A DNA stretch of 64,000 nt from contig NZ_CP022521.1 of the NCBI RefSeq assembly GCF_002234535.1, forward strand, positions 2,542,001 to 2,606,000. The letters run 5' to 3'. Below the pieces are notes generated by a model. The model saw nothing but the letters and a program-made list of their open reading frames with translations. It searched no databases and had not been told where the DNA came from. Origin of the DNA: Actinoalloteichus hoggarensis (GTDB lineage Bacteria > Actinomycetota > Actinomycetes > Mycobacteriales > Pseudonocardiaceae). Made by a program: the position numbers and the translations under genes. This document shows positions 1 through 7,689 of the stretch, piece after piece (positions within the stretch are counted from its first letter, which is position 1; the number at the start of each line of letters is the position of its first letter).

Positions 1-1
1 G

Positions 2-1063
2 TACGCGGTGCTCACCAGCAAGCATCACGAAGGCTTCTGCCTGTGGGACTCCGCCCTGACCGAGTACAAGGCCACCGCCACCCCTGCGGCCAGAGACGTG
101 CTCGCCGAGTTCGTCGACGCCTTCCGTGCCGAGGGGCTGCGGGTCGGCTTCTACTACTCGCTGATCGACTGGCACCACCCGGACTACCCGCTCGACTGGA
201 TGCACCCGGCGTGGCGAAGCGGTGTGGAGCCCGGCGGAGATCTGCCGAGCTACGTCGACTACCTGCACGGACAGGTGCGCGAGCTGATCACCGACCATCG
301 GCCCGACATCCTGTGGTTCGACTTCTCCTTCCCCGAGTTCCCGCCTGAGGAGGGCGCACCGGGTAAGGGACGCGACGACTGGCAGTCGGCTCGGCTGGTC
401 GAGATGATCCGCGAGCTGGATCCCGACGTGCTGCTCAACGACCGGCTCGACCTGCCCGGCAGCGCCGACTTCCGCACGCCCGAGGAGATGGAGCCGCACG
501 TCGACCTGCGATCGGGCGAGCACAGCGTGCCGTGGGAGGCATGCCGGACGCTCAACGGATCATGGGGATACGCGCCGTCGTTCCAGCAGTGGCTGGACGC
601 GGGACAGGTGTTGCGTCTCCTTGTCGACGGCGTCGCGAAGAACGGGAATCTGCTGCTCAACATCGGGCCCACCGGCAGGGGGGAGTTCGAGCCTCGGGCA
701 AGGGAACTGCTGGCCGAGGTGGGCGAGTGGATGCGGCTGCACGGCGACTCCGTGCACGGCGCCGGGGCGAGCACCGTGGCCGCGCCGGCGGACTGTCGGA
801 TGACTCAGGCGGGGGACCGGGTGTTCGTGCACCTGTTCGCCTGGCCCGCGGGGCGACTCGTCATCGAGGGGTTGGCGGGCAGACTGCGCTACGCCTCCTT
901 CCTGCACGACGGGGCGGAGGTGCCGTTCACGGAGGTGCGCGGCTGGACCGCCGACGTGCCGCACCGCGTCGCGCCGGGGCCGGAAGGCTCCGTGGTGCTC
1001 ACCCTGCCCGCCCGGCGACCGGACTCAGCCGTCCCCGTCATCGAGCTGAGCCTGCGTTCGTAG
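2..1063 (+). CDS. alpha-L-fucosidase, GH29 (5' end outside window)
   Basis: The frame is open from base 2 (Tyr-Ala-Val-Leu-Thr-Ser-Lys-His-His-Glu-Gly-Phe), so the true start lies upstream. The early SKHHEGF block, the FYYSLIDWHHPDY block and the ILWFDFSF segment are typical of GH29 fucosidases; the Asp of WFD is where this family has its nucleophile. GH29 enzymes release alpha-linked L-fucose from glycans by a retaining mechanism. The C-terminal part (about residues 250-351) resembles the beta-sandwich found after the barrel. No secretion signal can be judged because the N terminus is missing. The 3' end overlaps the convergent GntR gene by 39 bp. Neighbouring genes encode enzymes that would oxidise free L-fucose, which supports the call. 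Confidence 0.9.
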   Translation, partial: YAVLTSKHHEGFCLWDSALTEYKATATPAARDVLAEFVDAFRAEGLRVGFYYSLIDWHHPDYPLDWMHPAWRSGVEPGGDLPSYVDYLHGQVRELITDHRPDILWFDFSFPEFPPEEGAPGKGRDDWQSARLVEMIRELDPDVLLNDRLDLPGSADFRTPEEMEPHVDLRSGEHSVPWEACRTLNGSWGYAPSFQQWLDAGQVLRLLVDGVAKNGNLLLNIGPTGRGEFEPRARELLAEVGEWMRLHGDSVHGAGASTVAAPADCRMTQAGDRVFVHLFAWPAGRLVIEGLAGRLRYASFLHDGAEVPFTEVRGWTADVPHRVAPGPEGSVVLTLPARRPDSAVPVIELSLRS

Positions 1064-1717
1064 CCAGCTTTCGACGCCGGCGACGTGCATCGTCATCGCG
1101 GCGGACGCCAGATCGGCTCGGCCCGCGCCGATGGCGTCCAGGATGGCGCGGTGCTCGGCGATCGTGCGCCGCACCGCTCCGTTCTCGGTCAGCCCGCGCC
1201 AGATCCTGGCGCGTTGGGTGCGGCTGGACACCGTCTCGATCAAGGAGACCAGCACCTCGTTGCCGCTGACCGCCGCGACCCGCCGATGGAATTCCAGGTC
1301 GTTGGCCAGCAGCTCGTCGACGGACGGCTGCTCGCCGAGATCGTCGAGCAGCGCCGCGAGATCGGCGATCTGCGCCTCGGTGGCCGACTGTGCGGCCAGT
1401 GAGGCCGCCGCGGACTCGAGGATGCGGCGCACCTCGAAGAACTGGAGCAGGCTGTCGTCGCGGTGCAGGTCGACGATGAAGCCCATGGCCTCCAGCAGCA
1501 CCGAGGGTTCCAGGCTCGTCACGTAGGTGCCGTCGCCCTGACGGACGTCCAGCACACGGATGAGCGAGAGCGCTCGGACCGCCTCGCGCAGCGAGTTGCG
1601 CGACAGTCCCAGTCGGTCGGCCAGATCGGCCTCCCTCGGCAGCCGGTCGCCGGGGCGCAGTTCACCGGAGACGATCATGCCGCGGATCTTGGTGATGGCC
1701 GTGTCGGTCAGCGACAC
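1025..1717 (-). CDS. GntR/FadR-family transcriptional regulator (FCD domain)
   Basis: A 230-residue regulator. The N-terminal winged helix (about residues 5-70) includes the typical GELRPGDRLPREADLADRLGLSRNSLREA region in pieces, followed by an all-helical FCD ligand domain with FEVRRILE, DLEFHRRVA and EHRAILDAI motifs. FCD regulators usually bind organic or sugar acids and release DNA. The GTG at 1717 is chosen because GGAGG lies 8 nt upstream; the longer open frame to 1864 adds only an Arg/Pro-rich tail. It lies between a fucosidase and a rhamnogalacturonan lyase and next to a deoxy-sugar oxidation operon, so it is the likely local repressor. Candidate operators are at 1970, 2044 and 4951. 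The inducer is unknown. Confidence 0.88.
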   Translation of the reverse strand: MSLTDTAITKIRGMIVSGELRPGDRLPREADLADRLGLSRNSLREAVRALSLIRVLDVRQGDGTYVTSLEPSVLLEAMGFIVDLHRDDSLLQFFEVRRILESAAASLAAQSATEAQIADLAALLDDLGEQPSVDELLANDLEFHRRVAAVSGNEVLVSLIETVSSRTQRARIWRGLTENGAVRRTIAEHRAILDAIGAGRADLASAAMTMHVAGVESWLRTQAQLDDGDG

Positions 1718-1969
1718 CTGTCGTTCCTCCGAGGTGCGGTGGGGGTGCGCTGGAGCGTACGGCAGCGGCCCGCCGCGGCGACACGGGCGGCGGGCCGGCC
1801 GTCGCGGCAGGCCGCGGGGCCGCCGGAGCCGTGTCGACCGAGGTCGTCCCCGGCGGCGGCCCATCCGGCGACACGGCGCCCCGGCGGCTCGGCGGCTCGG
1901 CGGGACAGGACGAGACCGGCATCGTCTCGGCTGATCGGCCGAACGGTCTACTCCCGACCATCAGACTTG

Positions 1970-1982
1970 ATACATCCGATTA
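1970..1982. promoter_or_regulatory. Candidate GntR operator, site 1
   Basis: ATACATCCGATTA fits the left half of the palindrome ACATC-n-GATGT and 3 of 5 bases of the right half. It lies between the GntR gene and the PL11 lyase gene. Assignment to the adjacent GntR protein is inference. Confidence 0.4.
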
Positions 1983-2043
1983 ATTGCCGCTATCGGCCAG
2001 CGTCCCTGAGATGACATGGACTTTTTCTCGATCAACCTTGACC

Positions 2044-2056
2044 ATACATCCTATGT
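2044..2056. promoter_or_regulatory. Candidate GntR operator, site 2
   Basis: ATACATCCTATGT matches the palindrome ACATC-n-GATGT at 9 of 10 arm positions. It sits 46 bp before the lyase start, where a bound repressor could block transcription. Confidence 0.5.
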
Positions 2057-2101
2057 GTTGCCCCGCTCGACGAGGAGTGGGCGTGATGGTGAGGAGACGG
2101 T

Positions 2102-4009
2102 GTGGACAGACGAGGGAGACGGACCGCCCGGTCCGCCGCGGTCGGGCTGGCGGTCGCGCTGGCCGCCGCGACACTCGGCGGCACGACGGTCGCGACCGCG
2201 CAGAACGAACCAGACTGGGTCCCGGTCGAACGGCAGTCCTACGGCGTCGAGCCCCAGCTCGACCGCGGAGTCGTCGCACTGAATCAGGGTGAGGGCAATG
2301 TCTACGTCGGGTGGCGCCTGCTGGAGTCCGACCGCGAGAACGTCGGCTTCCACGTCTTCCGGGAGACCGACGGCCGCAAGACGAAGCTGAACCGGGCGCC
2401 GCTGCGGGACAGCACCAACTTCGTCGACGAGACCGCCGACCTGACCAAGGAGAACACCTACACGGTCAAGCCGGTCGGCAACGGAACCCCCGACGATCGA
2501 GGCACGAGCTACACACTCGGCGCGAACAGCGCGGACCAGAGCTATCTGGCGTTCGACCTCGCCGACGACATCGACCAGACCGCGCGGCACATCGCCACCG
2601 GGGACCTGGACGGTGACGGAGACATGGACTTCGTCATCAAGCGCGGCAACCAGAACATCGATCCGTCCCGGAGCGAGACGCCCACCGACACCTACAAGCT
2701 CGAGGGCTACACCAACGAGGGCGAGTTCCTCTGGCGCCGCGATCTCGGCGTCAACCTGCGTACCGGCATCTGGTACACGCCCTATGTGGTGGCCGACCTG
2801 AACGGCGACGGCAAGGCCGAGGTCGCCTACAAGTCCAGCGAGGTGGACGAGGACCTCGACGGCGACGGACGCACCGATTATCGCGGCGCCTCGAACTGGC
2901 GGGTCTACGAGGGCCCGGAGTACGTCGAGATCCTGGAGGGCGCCACCGGTGAGACCATCGCCCGCGAGGACTGGATCTCTCGGGGCGAGCCCGGGGAATG
3001 GGGCGACGAGAAGGGCAATCGGTCCGAGCGCCACCAGCTCGCGATCGCCTATCTCGACGGGGAGAAGCCGAGCCTGATCGTCATGCGCGGCACCTACGCG
3101 CAGATGAAGGCCGAGGCCTGGGACTTCCACGGTGACGAGCCGGAGATGCTCTGGAGCTGGACCCGCCCCCGCGACGAGAACGGGCGCTACGCCGAGGGCA
3201 TGGGCTTCCACAACGTCCGCACCGGTGACGTGGACGGCGACGGGCGAGACGAGCTGATCAACGGCAGCGTCGCCATCGACGACGACGGAACCACGATGTG
3301 GATCACCGGCGAGGGTCACGGCGACCGGCTGCACATGACCGACATCGACCCCACCCGCCCCGGCCTGGAGATCTTCTACGTTCAGGAGGTCAACAGCCAC
3401 TACGAACACCCCATCCACCTGCGTGACGCCGCCACCGGCGAGTTGATCTGGGGTATCGAGGGGGAGAAGTGGGACGACGTCGGTCGAGGCTCGGCCGCCG
3501 ACATCGACCCGACCCAGCCCGGGCTCGAGGTCTGGTCCGGCCGACCCGACCCGACCGGTGCCACGGTGATCGAGCCGCCGACCGACAAGCTGTACAACGC
3601 CCAGGGCGACGTCATCGGCACGCGGCCGTACAGCGTCAACTACGGCATCTGGTGGGACGGCGACCTGCTGCGTGAGTCGTTGGACGGCGTGTACATCGAC
3701 AAGTGGGACTACGAGAACGAGGAGTTGGTGAACCTGCTGACGGCCGAGGCCGACCCGGCCAGCGGCACCGAGCGGTACTCCGTCCTCGGCTACGGCGACG
3801 TGATCGGCGACTGGCGCGAGGAGGTCTTCTACGTGCACGACCGGTCCGAGATCAGGATCTACAGCACCACGATCCCCACCGAGTACCGGTTCCCGACGTT
3901 CCTCCAGGACAAGGACTACCGGTCCAGCCTCGCCAGCGAGGCCTCCGGCTACATGCAGTCCACCCAGCCCGGCTTCTACTTCGGAGCCGAGTCGGCGCCG
4001 AAGCGGTGA
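2102..4009 (+). CDS. Secreted rhamnogalacturonan lyase, polysaccharide lyase family 11
   Basis: A 635-residue protein with an Arg-rich signal peptide (hydrophobic core about residues 12-30, cleavage probably after ATAQ). The mature part has the PL11 plan: an N-terminal fibronectin-like beta domain with GVVALNQGEGNVYVGWRLL, then an eight-bladed propeller with several Ca-binding loops (DLDGDGDMDF, DLNGDGKAEV, DLDGDGRTDY, DVDGDGRDEL). PL11 enzymes cut the alpha-1,4 bond between rhamnose and galacturonate in rhamnogalacturonan I by beta-elimination. The GTG start has GAGGAG 5 nt upstream. Length matches the family and no carbohydrate-binding module is seen. The preceding palindromes suggest control by the neighbouring GntR protein. 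Confidence 0.92.
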   Translation: MDRRGRRTARSAAVGLAVALAAATLGGTTVATAQNEPDWVPVERQSYGVEPQLDRGVVALNQGEGNVYVGWRLLESDRENVGFHVFRETDGRKTKLNRAPLRDSTNFVDETADLTKENTYTVKPVGNGTPDDRGTSYTLGANSADQSYLAFDLADDIDQTARHIATGDLDGDGDMDFVIKRGNQNIDPSRSETPTDTYKLEGYTNEGEFLWRRDLGVNLRTGIWYTPYVVADLNGDGKAEVAYKSSEVDEDLDGDGRTDYRGASNWRVYEGPEYVEILEGATGETIAREDWISRGEPGEWGDEKGNRSERHQLAIAYLDGEKPSLIVMRGTYAQMKAEAWDFHGDEPEMLWSWTRPRDENGRYAEGMGFHNVRTGDVDGDGRDELINGSVAIDDDGTTMWITGEGHGDRLHMTDIDPTRPGLEIFYVQEVNSHYEHPIHLRDAATGELIWGIEGEKWDDVGRGSAADIDPTQPGLEVWSGRPDPTGATVIEPPTDKLYNAQGDVIGTRPYSVNYGIWWDGDLLRESLDGVYIDKWDYENEELVNLLTAEADPASGTERYSVLGYGDVIGDWREEVFYVHDRSEIRIYSTTIPTEYRFPTFLQDKDYRSSLASEASGYMQSTQPGFYFGAESAPKR

Positions 4010-4950
4010 CACCGCCTCGGTGAGCGGAGTCGACGGCGCGGCGGTGCGACGTCGGATGCTGAAACGGCGGCCTCGTCACGGTGCTCGGTCACCGGGCGGG
4101 GCCGTCGTCTCGGCTCCGGGCCACGCTCTTCGACCGGCTCGGCGCAGGCGACGCCCCGGCGACGGGGCTTCCGACCGCGTCTCCGCACGGCCGTGGCCGA
4201 GGCCTTCGGCGCGGAATCCCACGGGATACGCGGAGCCGCACGGGATGACCCGAACGGCCGGGTCGGTGGAGGCCCGACGTCCCTCCAGGACTGACGAAGG
4301 AGACGACGGAGAGCGGACCGGCCGCCGACCGCCCCGCCACGAGTTCCCGCGGCGGGCGAGGGCGGTGCCCGGCCTGCGGCGGCGATCAGGGATGACGTGC
4401 TCGAGGCGGCGACACGGCCACGCCGTCGCCGGCTCGCGTGTGCGGGTGGACCCGTCGCATGACCACGGCTCGCGACCACTCGGCCCGTCGGGCAGCGACT
4501 CGCGGCCGCGTCACGGGGCGCGGACGTCGAGCGGCAGGCGACTGCCCCCGAAAGGACGACTGTCTCGGCCGGTGACGACGTCGAGCAGCATCGAGGGAGT
4601 CGGGACGGGCCGTGCACTCCGCGACTCCGCGGCCGGCTCGGCGGCACGGTGGCGGCCGCCGCCGCGGCGTCTCCCGGGCACGGCGTCCTCGAGTACGGCC
4701 TGGCCGAGGGGGCGGCTATCTCGGTGGCCATGCCCTACCAGGGCGGCCAGACCGACTCGGCCGTCGAACGCTCCGCGCGTCCGGGCGGGCGGGGCCCGCG
4801 GCGGCGCCGTGACTCGGCCCGGGTACCGCCCATGCCGTGACGACATCGCCGGACGCACGGAGAGACGCTCGTCGTGCGGTCCACACGCGCCCGGCGAAGA
4901 CGTGCCGTCCGACCGGCCGGAACCCTCGCCCGCGGGCCGGGCAGCGGCGA

Positions 4951-4963
4951 TACATCGGATGTC
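4951..4963. promoter_or_regulatory. Candidate GntR operator, site 3
   Basis: ATACATCGGATGT contains the perfect palindrome ACATC-G-GATGT and shares its flank with sites 1 and 2. It lies 233 bp before the first gene of the deoxy-sugar operon, about 40 bp before the candidate -35 box. Confidence 0.5.
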
Positions 4964-5001
4964 CGCTTGTGGACCGGTGGCTCGCGAACGGGATGACGAC
5001 C

Positions 5002-5030
5002 TTCACCGGAGACCGCGCAGCCGCTAACCT
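5002..5030 (+). promoter_or_regulatory. Candidate promoter of the deoxy-sugar oxidation operon
   Basis: TTCACC (5002-5007) and TAACCT (5025-5030) are separated by 17 bp. This would give a leader of about 160 nt before the SDR gene. It is a motif match only. Confidence 0.35.
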
Positions 5031-5196
5031 GCGAGGGCGGCGCCGAGGAGCACACGAACGGCGACCCGGGGGCGGCCGTGCTGACACGTCGTCGAGGCGG
5101 CTGCCGTGCTCGCACCGTCGGGTCGAGACTTCCGGCAGGACGACCGATCGGGATGACACCGCCGAGACCTCGCCGGTAGACGAAAGGTAGGAGCTC

Positions 5197-5973
5197 ATGT
5201 CCACCGCTTCCCCGTCCGACGGTTCGCTCACGGGTCTGCGAGCCCTGGTGACCGGCGGCGCATCCGGTATCGGGCTCGCCACCGCGCAGACGCTGCTCGC
5301 CGGGGGCGCGCAGGTCGCCTGCCTCGATCTCGACCCGGCAGGTGTGACGGAGCCGCTGATCGGCATTCGGTGTGACGTCGCCGATGACGACGGGGTGCCC
5401 GCCGCGGTCGCCGAGGCGGCGAAGCGGCTCGGCGGCCTCGACATCCTCGTCAACAACGCGGGAATCGGTGCTCAGGGCACGATCGAGGACGGCGAGCTGG
5501 ACCAGTGGCGCACGGTGTTCGACGTGAACCTGCTCGGCATCGTCCGAGTGACCAGGGCCGCTCTGCCATGGCTGCGTCGCTCCACGACCGCGGCGATCGT
5601 CAACACCTGTTCCATCGCCGCGACGGCGGGGCTGCCCCGCCGAGCGCTGTACAGCGCCAGCAAGGGCGCCGTGTCGTCGCTGACCCTCGCGATGGCCGCC
5701 GACCATGCAGCGGAGGGAATCCGGGTCAACTGTGTCAATCCGGGCACCGTGGACACGCCCTGGGTGCAGCGGCTGCTCGCCGCCGCGGCGGCCCCGGACG
5801 TCGAGCGCGAGGCGCTGCGCAGGCGACAGCCGATCGGCAGGCTCGTGTCGGCGCAGGAGGTCGCCGCCGCGATCGCCTATCTCGCGAGCCCCGCGGCGGG
5901 TGCGACCACGGGGACGGCGCTGGCCGTCGACGGCGGCATGCAGGGCCTGCGGCTGCCGCCCCCGCCGCGCTGA
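5197..5973 (+). CDS. SDR oxidoreductase, probable 2-keto-3-deoxy-L-fuconate dehydrogenase
   Basis: A complete 258-residue classical short-chain dehydrogenase. The cofactor motif TGGASGIG is at residues 19-26, NNAG at 86-89, the active site Ser139, Tyr152 and Lys156, and the C-terminal VDGGM motif is present. Acidic residues after strand 2 (ACLDLD, about 41-46) favour NAD over NADP. The ATG follows an AGGAG sequence. Its exact substrate is inferred from context: it precedes a mutarotase, a sugar dehydrogenase and a lactonase. In oxidative L-fucose pathways an SDR oxidises 2-keto-3-deoxy-L-fuconate. The L-fuconate dehydratase that such a pathway needs is not in this window. Confidence 0.8.
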   Translation: MSTASPSDGSLTGLRALVTGGASGIGLATAQTLLAGGAQVACLDLDPAGVTEPLIGIRCDVADDDGVPAAVAEAAKRLGGLDILVNNAGIGAQGTIEDGELDQWRTVFDVNLLGIVRVTRAALPWLRRSTTAAIVNTCSIAATAGLPRRALYSASKGAVSSLTLAMAADHAAEGIRVNCVNPGTVDTPWVQRLLAAAAAPDVEREALRRRQPIGRLVSAQEVAAAIAYLASPAAGATTGTALAVDGGMQGLRLPPPPR

Positions 5974-6342
5974 CGCTCCGCCAGGGCGTCGCCGGGCTCG
6001 CCGAAGCTCGGATCGACGGGCCGCCCGTGAGCGCGGTCGCTCGGCGTTGTGGCCGTGGGTGTGAGGGAGACCCGCTCGTCTGCGTGGTGTGGCCGAAGGT
6101 TCGGCAGGCAGCACGAGGTGCGTCCCTCGTTTCGGTCGGCGGGCGCACCGCGCCCAGCGGCCGGCGGCCGGCGCGGGGCGGCCGCTCCTCGGCGGAACCG
6201 GCGCCGTCTCGCGATCGCGTTCGGTTCCGGCGGGGTGGTCGAGAAGCAGGAGCGGCGCAGGCTCCCACGCGGCTGCGCGACGGTGATACGAGGACGGTGC
6301 CGACCAGACATCGGGGCCACGACTGCTGAGAGGAGTCCGCCG
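5974..6342. other. Intergenic gap inside the deoxy-sugar gene set
   Basis: This 369-bp gap separates the SDR gene from the mutarotase gene. No coding frame, clear hairpin or operator was recognised. It may hold a second promoter, so the SDR gene and the three-gene group after it may be separate transcripts. Confidence 0.5.
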
Positions 6343-6654
6343 ATGGAGACGATCGCGCTGCACACCAGGCTGGAGCCGGGGCGTGAGCAGGACTATGACG
6401 ACGTGCACCGGGTGATCCCCGCGCAGCTGGACGCGGCGCTGCGCGCGGCGGGAGTCCGTTCCTGGCGGATCTGGCGGGACGGTCGGGAGCTGTTCCACCT
6501 GGTCGAATGCGAGGACTACCAGGCGATGCGCGCGGCGCTGCGCGACGACCCCGCCAATGTCGAATGGCAGCGGCGACTCGCCCCGCTGCTCGCCGTGCCG
6601 GACGACTACTCCGGCGGCGACAACGGCATCTCGATGGTCTGGCAGCTGCCGTGA
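6343..6654 (+). CDS. L-rhamnose/L-fucose mutarotase (RhaM-like, COG3254)
   Basis: A complete 103-residue protein of the L-rhamnose mutarotase family, which interconverts alpha and beta anomers of a 6-deoxy sugar. The family pattern is visible: LHTRLEPG near the start, His22 in DDVHRVIP as the likely catalytic residue, SWRIWRDGRELFHLVE in the middle, and a Trp near the C terminus. The ATG at 6343 has GAGAGGAG 7 nt upstream. The stop overlaps the GTG of the next gene (GTGA, 6651-6654), so the two are probably translationally coupled. Next to an aldose dehydrogenase and a lactonase it would supply the anomer that is oxidised. Fucose rather than rhamnose is inferred from the upstream fucosidase. 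Confidence 0.85.
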   Translation: METIALHTRLEPGREQDYDDVHRVIPAQLDAALRAAGVRSWRIWRDGRELFHLVECEDYQAMRAALRDDPANVEWQRRLAPLLAVPDDYSGGDNGISMVWQLP

Positions 6655-7685
6655 GCGGCCCCGGAGGCCGCGCCGACTCGGCAGGCCGAACGGATCGTGC
6701 CGTCCTCGGACGTGGGGACGTCCGCGTCGGACCGCTGGGCCTGGGCTGCGCGGCGCTGGGAAACCTGTTCGCCGCACTGCCGGACGATCAGGCCTCGGCG
6801 ACGGTCGACGCCGCCTGGGAAGCCGGCATCCGCACCTTCGACACCGCGCCGCATTACGGACTCGGTCTGTCGGAACGCAGGCTTGGCGCCGCCCTCCGGG
6901 ATCGTCCTCGAGACGAGTACGTGCTCTCGACGAAGGTGGGGAGGCTGCTGGACCCCGCGCCTGCGGGCGCCGAGGCCTCCCGCGATCAGGAGGGCTTCGA
7001 CGTCCCGGCCACCCACCGTCGCCGCTGGGACTTCAGCGCCGAGGGCGTCCGGCGGTCCCTGGCGGACTCCTTGGACCGGCTGGGCCTGGACCGGATCGAC
7101 GTCGTCCTGCTGCACGACCCCGACGACCACCTGGACTGGGCGGTGCGGGAGGCGTATCCGGCTCTGCGTGACCTGCGCGCCGCAGGACTGGTCGGCGCGA
7201 TCGGCGCGGGGATGAACAGCGCCTCGGCGTTGACCGGTCTGGTCGAGGAGTGCGATCTGGACGTCGTCCTGGTGGCAGGCCGATACACGGTCCTGGAGCA
7301 GGGCGCGCTCGACCGCCTGCTGCCCGCCTGCGTCCGACGAGGCACCTCGGTGCTGGTGGGCGGGGTGTTCAACTCCGGGTTGCTGGCCGCCGATCGACCC
7401 GGCCCGGACGCGACCTACGACTACGCGACCGCGCCGACGGAGCTGATCGAACGCGCCCGGCGGATCGCCGACGTCTGCGAACGACACGGCGCGCGGCTGC
7501 CGCAGGCGGCACTGCGACTGCCGCTGGCGCACCCGGCCGTGGCAGGCGTGCTGGTGGGAGCGCGATCGCCCGACGAGATCGTGCACGACGTCGCGCTGGC
7601 CGCCGAGCCGGTGCCCACCGGCTGCTGGGCGGAGTTGAAGGCGGCCGGTTTGCTACGCGCCGACGTCCCCGTACCCGAGGAGTGA
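6651..7685 (+). CDS. Aldo/keto reductase, probable L-fucose (D-threo-aldose) 1-dehydrogenase
   Basis: A 344-residue aldo/keto reductase. The catalytic tetrad is visible as Asp64 and Tyr69 (FDTAPHYG), Lys95 (STKVGRLL) and His155 (VVLLHDPDD). The sequence ASRDQEGFDVPATHRRRWDFS and GLGCAALGNLFAAL resemble the D-threo-aldose 1-dehydrogenase branch, which oxidises L-fucose to L-fuconolactone with NAD(P). The start is GTG at 6651, overlapping the previous stop by 4 bp; the open frame reaches further upstream but would overlap the mutarotase gene deeply. The lactonase starts 4 nt after its stop. The substrate is assigned from family and neighbours. Confidence 0.85.
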   Translation: MSGPGGRADSAGRTDRAVLGRGDVRVGPLGLGCAALGNLFAALPDDQASATVDAAWEAGIRTFDTAPHYGLGLSERRLGAALRDRPRDEYVLSTKVGRLLDPAPAGAEASRDQEGFDVPATHRRRWDFSAEGVRRSLADSLDRLGLDRIDVVLLHDPDDHLDWAVREAYPALRDLRAAGLVGAIGAGMNSASALTGLVEECDLDVVLVAGRYTVLEQGALDRLLPACVRRGTSVLVGGVFNSGLLAADRPGPDATYDYATAPTELIERARRIADVCERHGARLPQAALRLPLAHPAVAGVLVGARSPDEIVHDVALAAEPVPTGCWAELKAAGLLRADVPVPEE

Positions 7686-7689
7686 GCCG

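Larger units (their letters stand above)
1718..2101. promoter_or_regulatory. Divergent control region of the GntR gene and the PL11 lyase
   Basis: This 384-bp gap has a clear drop in GC content at about 1940-2065. It contains two copies of an ATACATCC motif listed separately. Candidate -35 hexamers TTGATA (1967-1972) and TTGACC (2038-2043) are visible, but no convincingly spaced -10 box goes with them. Arg-rich open frames crossing the gap are read as chance frames. Confidence 0.45.
4010..5196. other. 1.2-kb stretch with no supported gene
   Basis: Long open frames cross this region in several phases, but their products are Arg/Pro/Ser-rich, lack domain-like sequence and look like frames opened by high GC. 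The supported contents are a perfect ACATC-G-GATGT palindrome at 4953-4963 and a candidate promoter at 5002-5030. Nothing recognisable was found in 4010-4900. Confidence 0.6.

Noticed and set aside
2051..4012. Long minus-strand frame rich in Val, Gly and Asp opposite the PL11 gene
   Set aside because: It is the mirror of the lyase coding sequence; the plus strand has the signal peptide and family motifs.
4735..6777. Long minus-strand frame of 680 codons
   Set aside because: Arg/Pro/Ser-rich product without domains, lying antisense to the SDR and mutarotase genes, which have clear motifs. It is a high-GC shadow frame.
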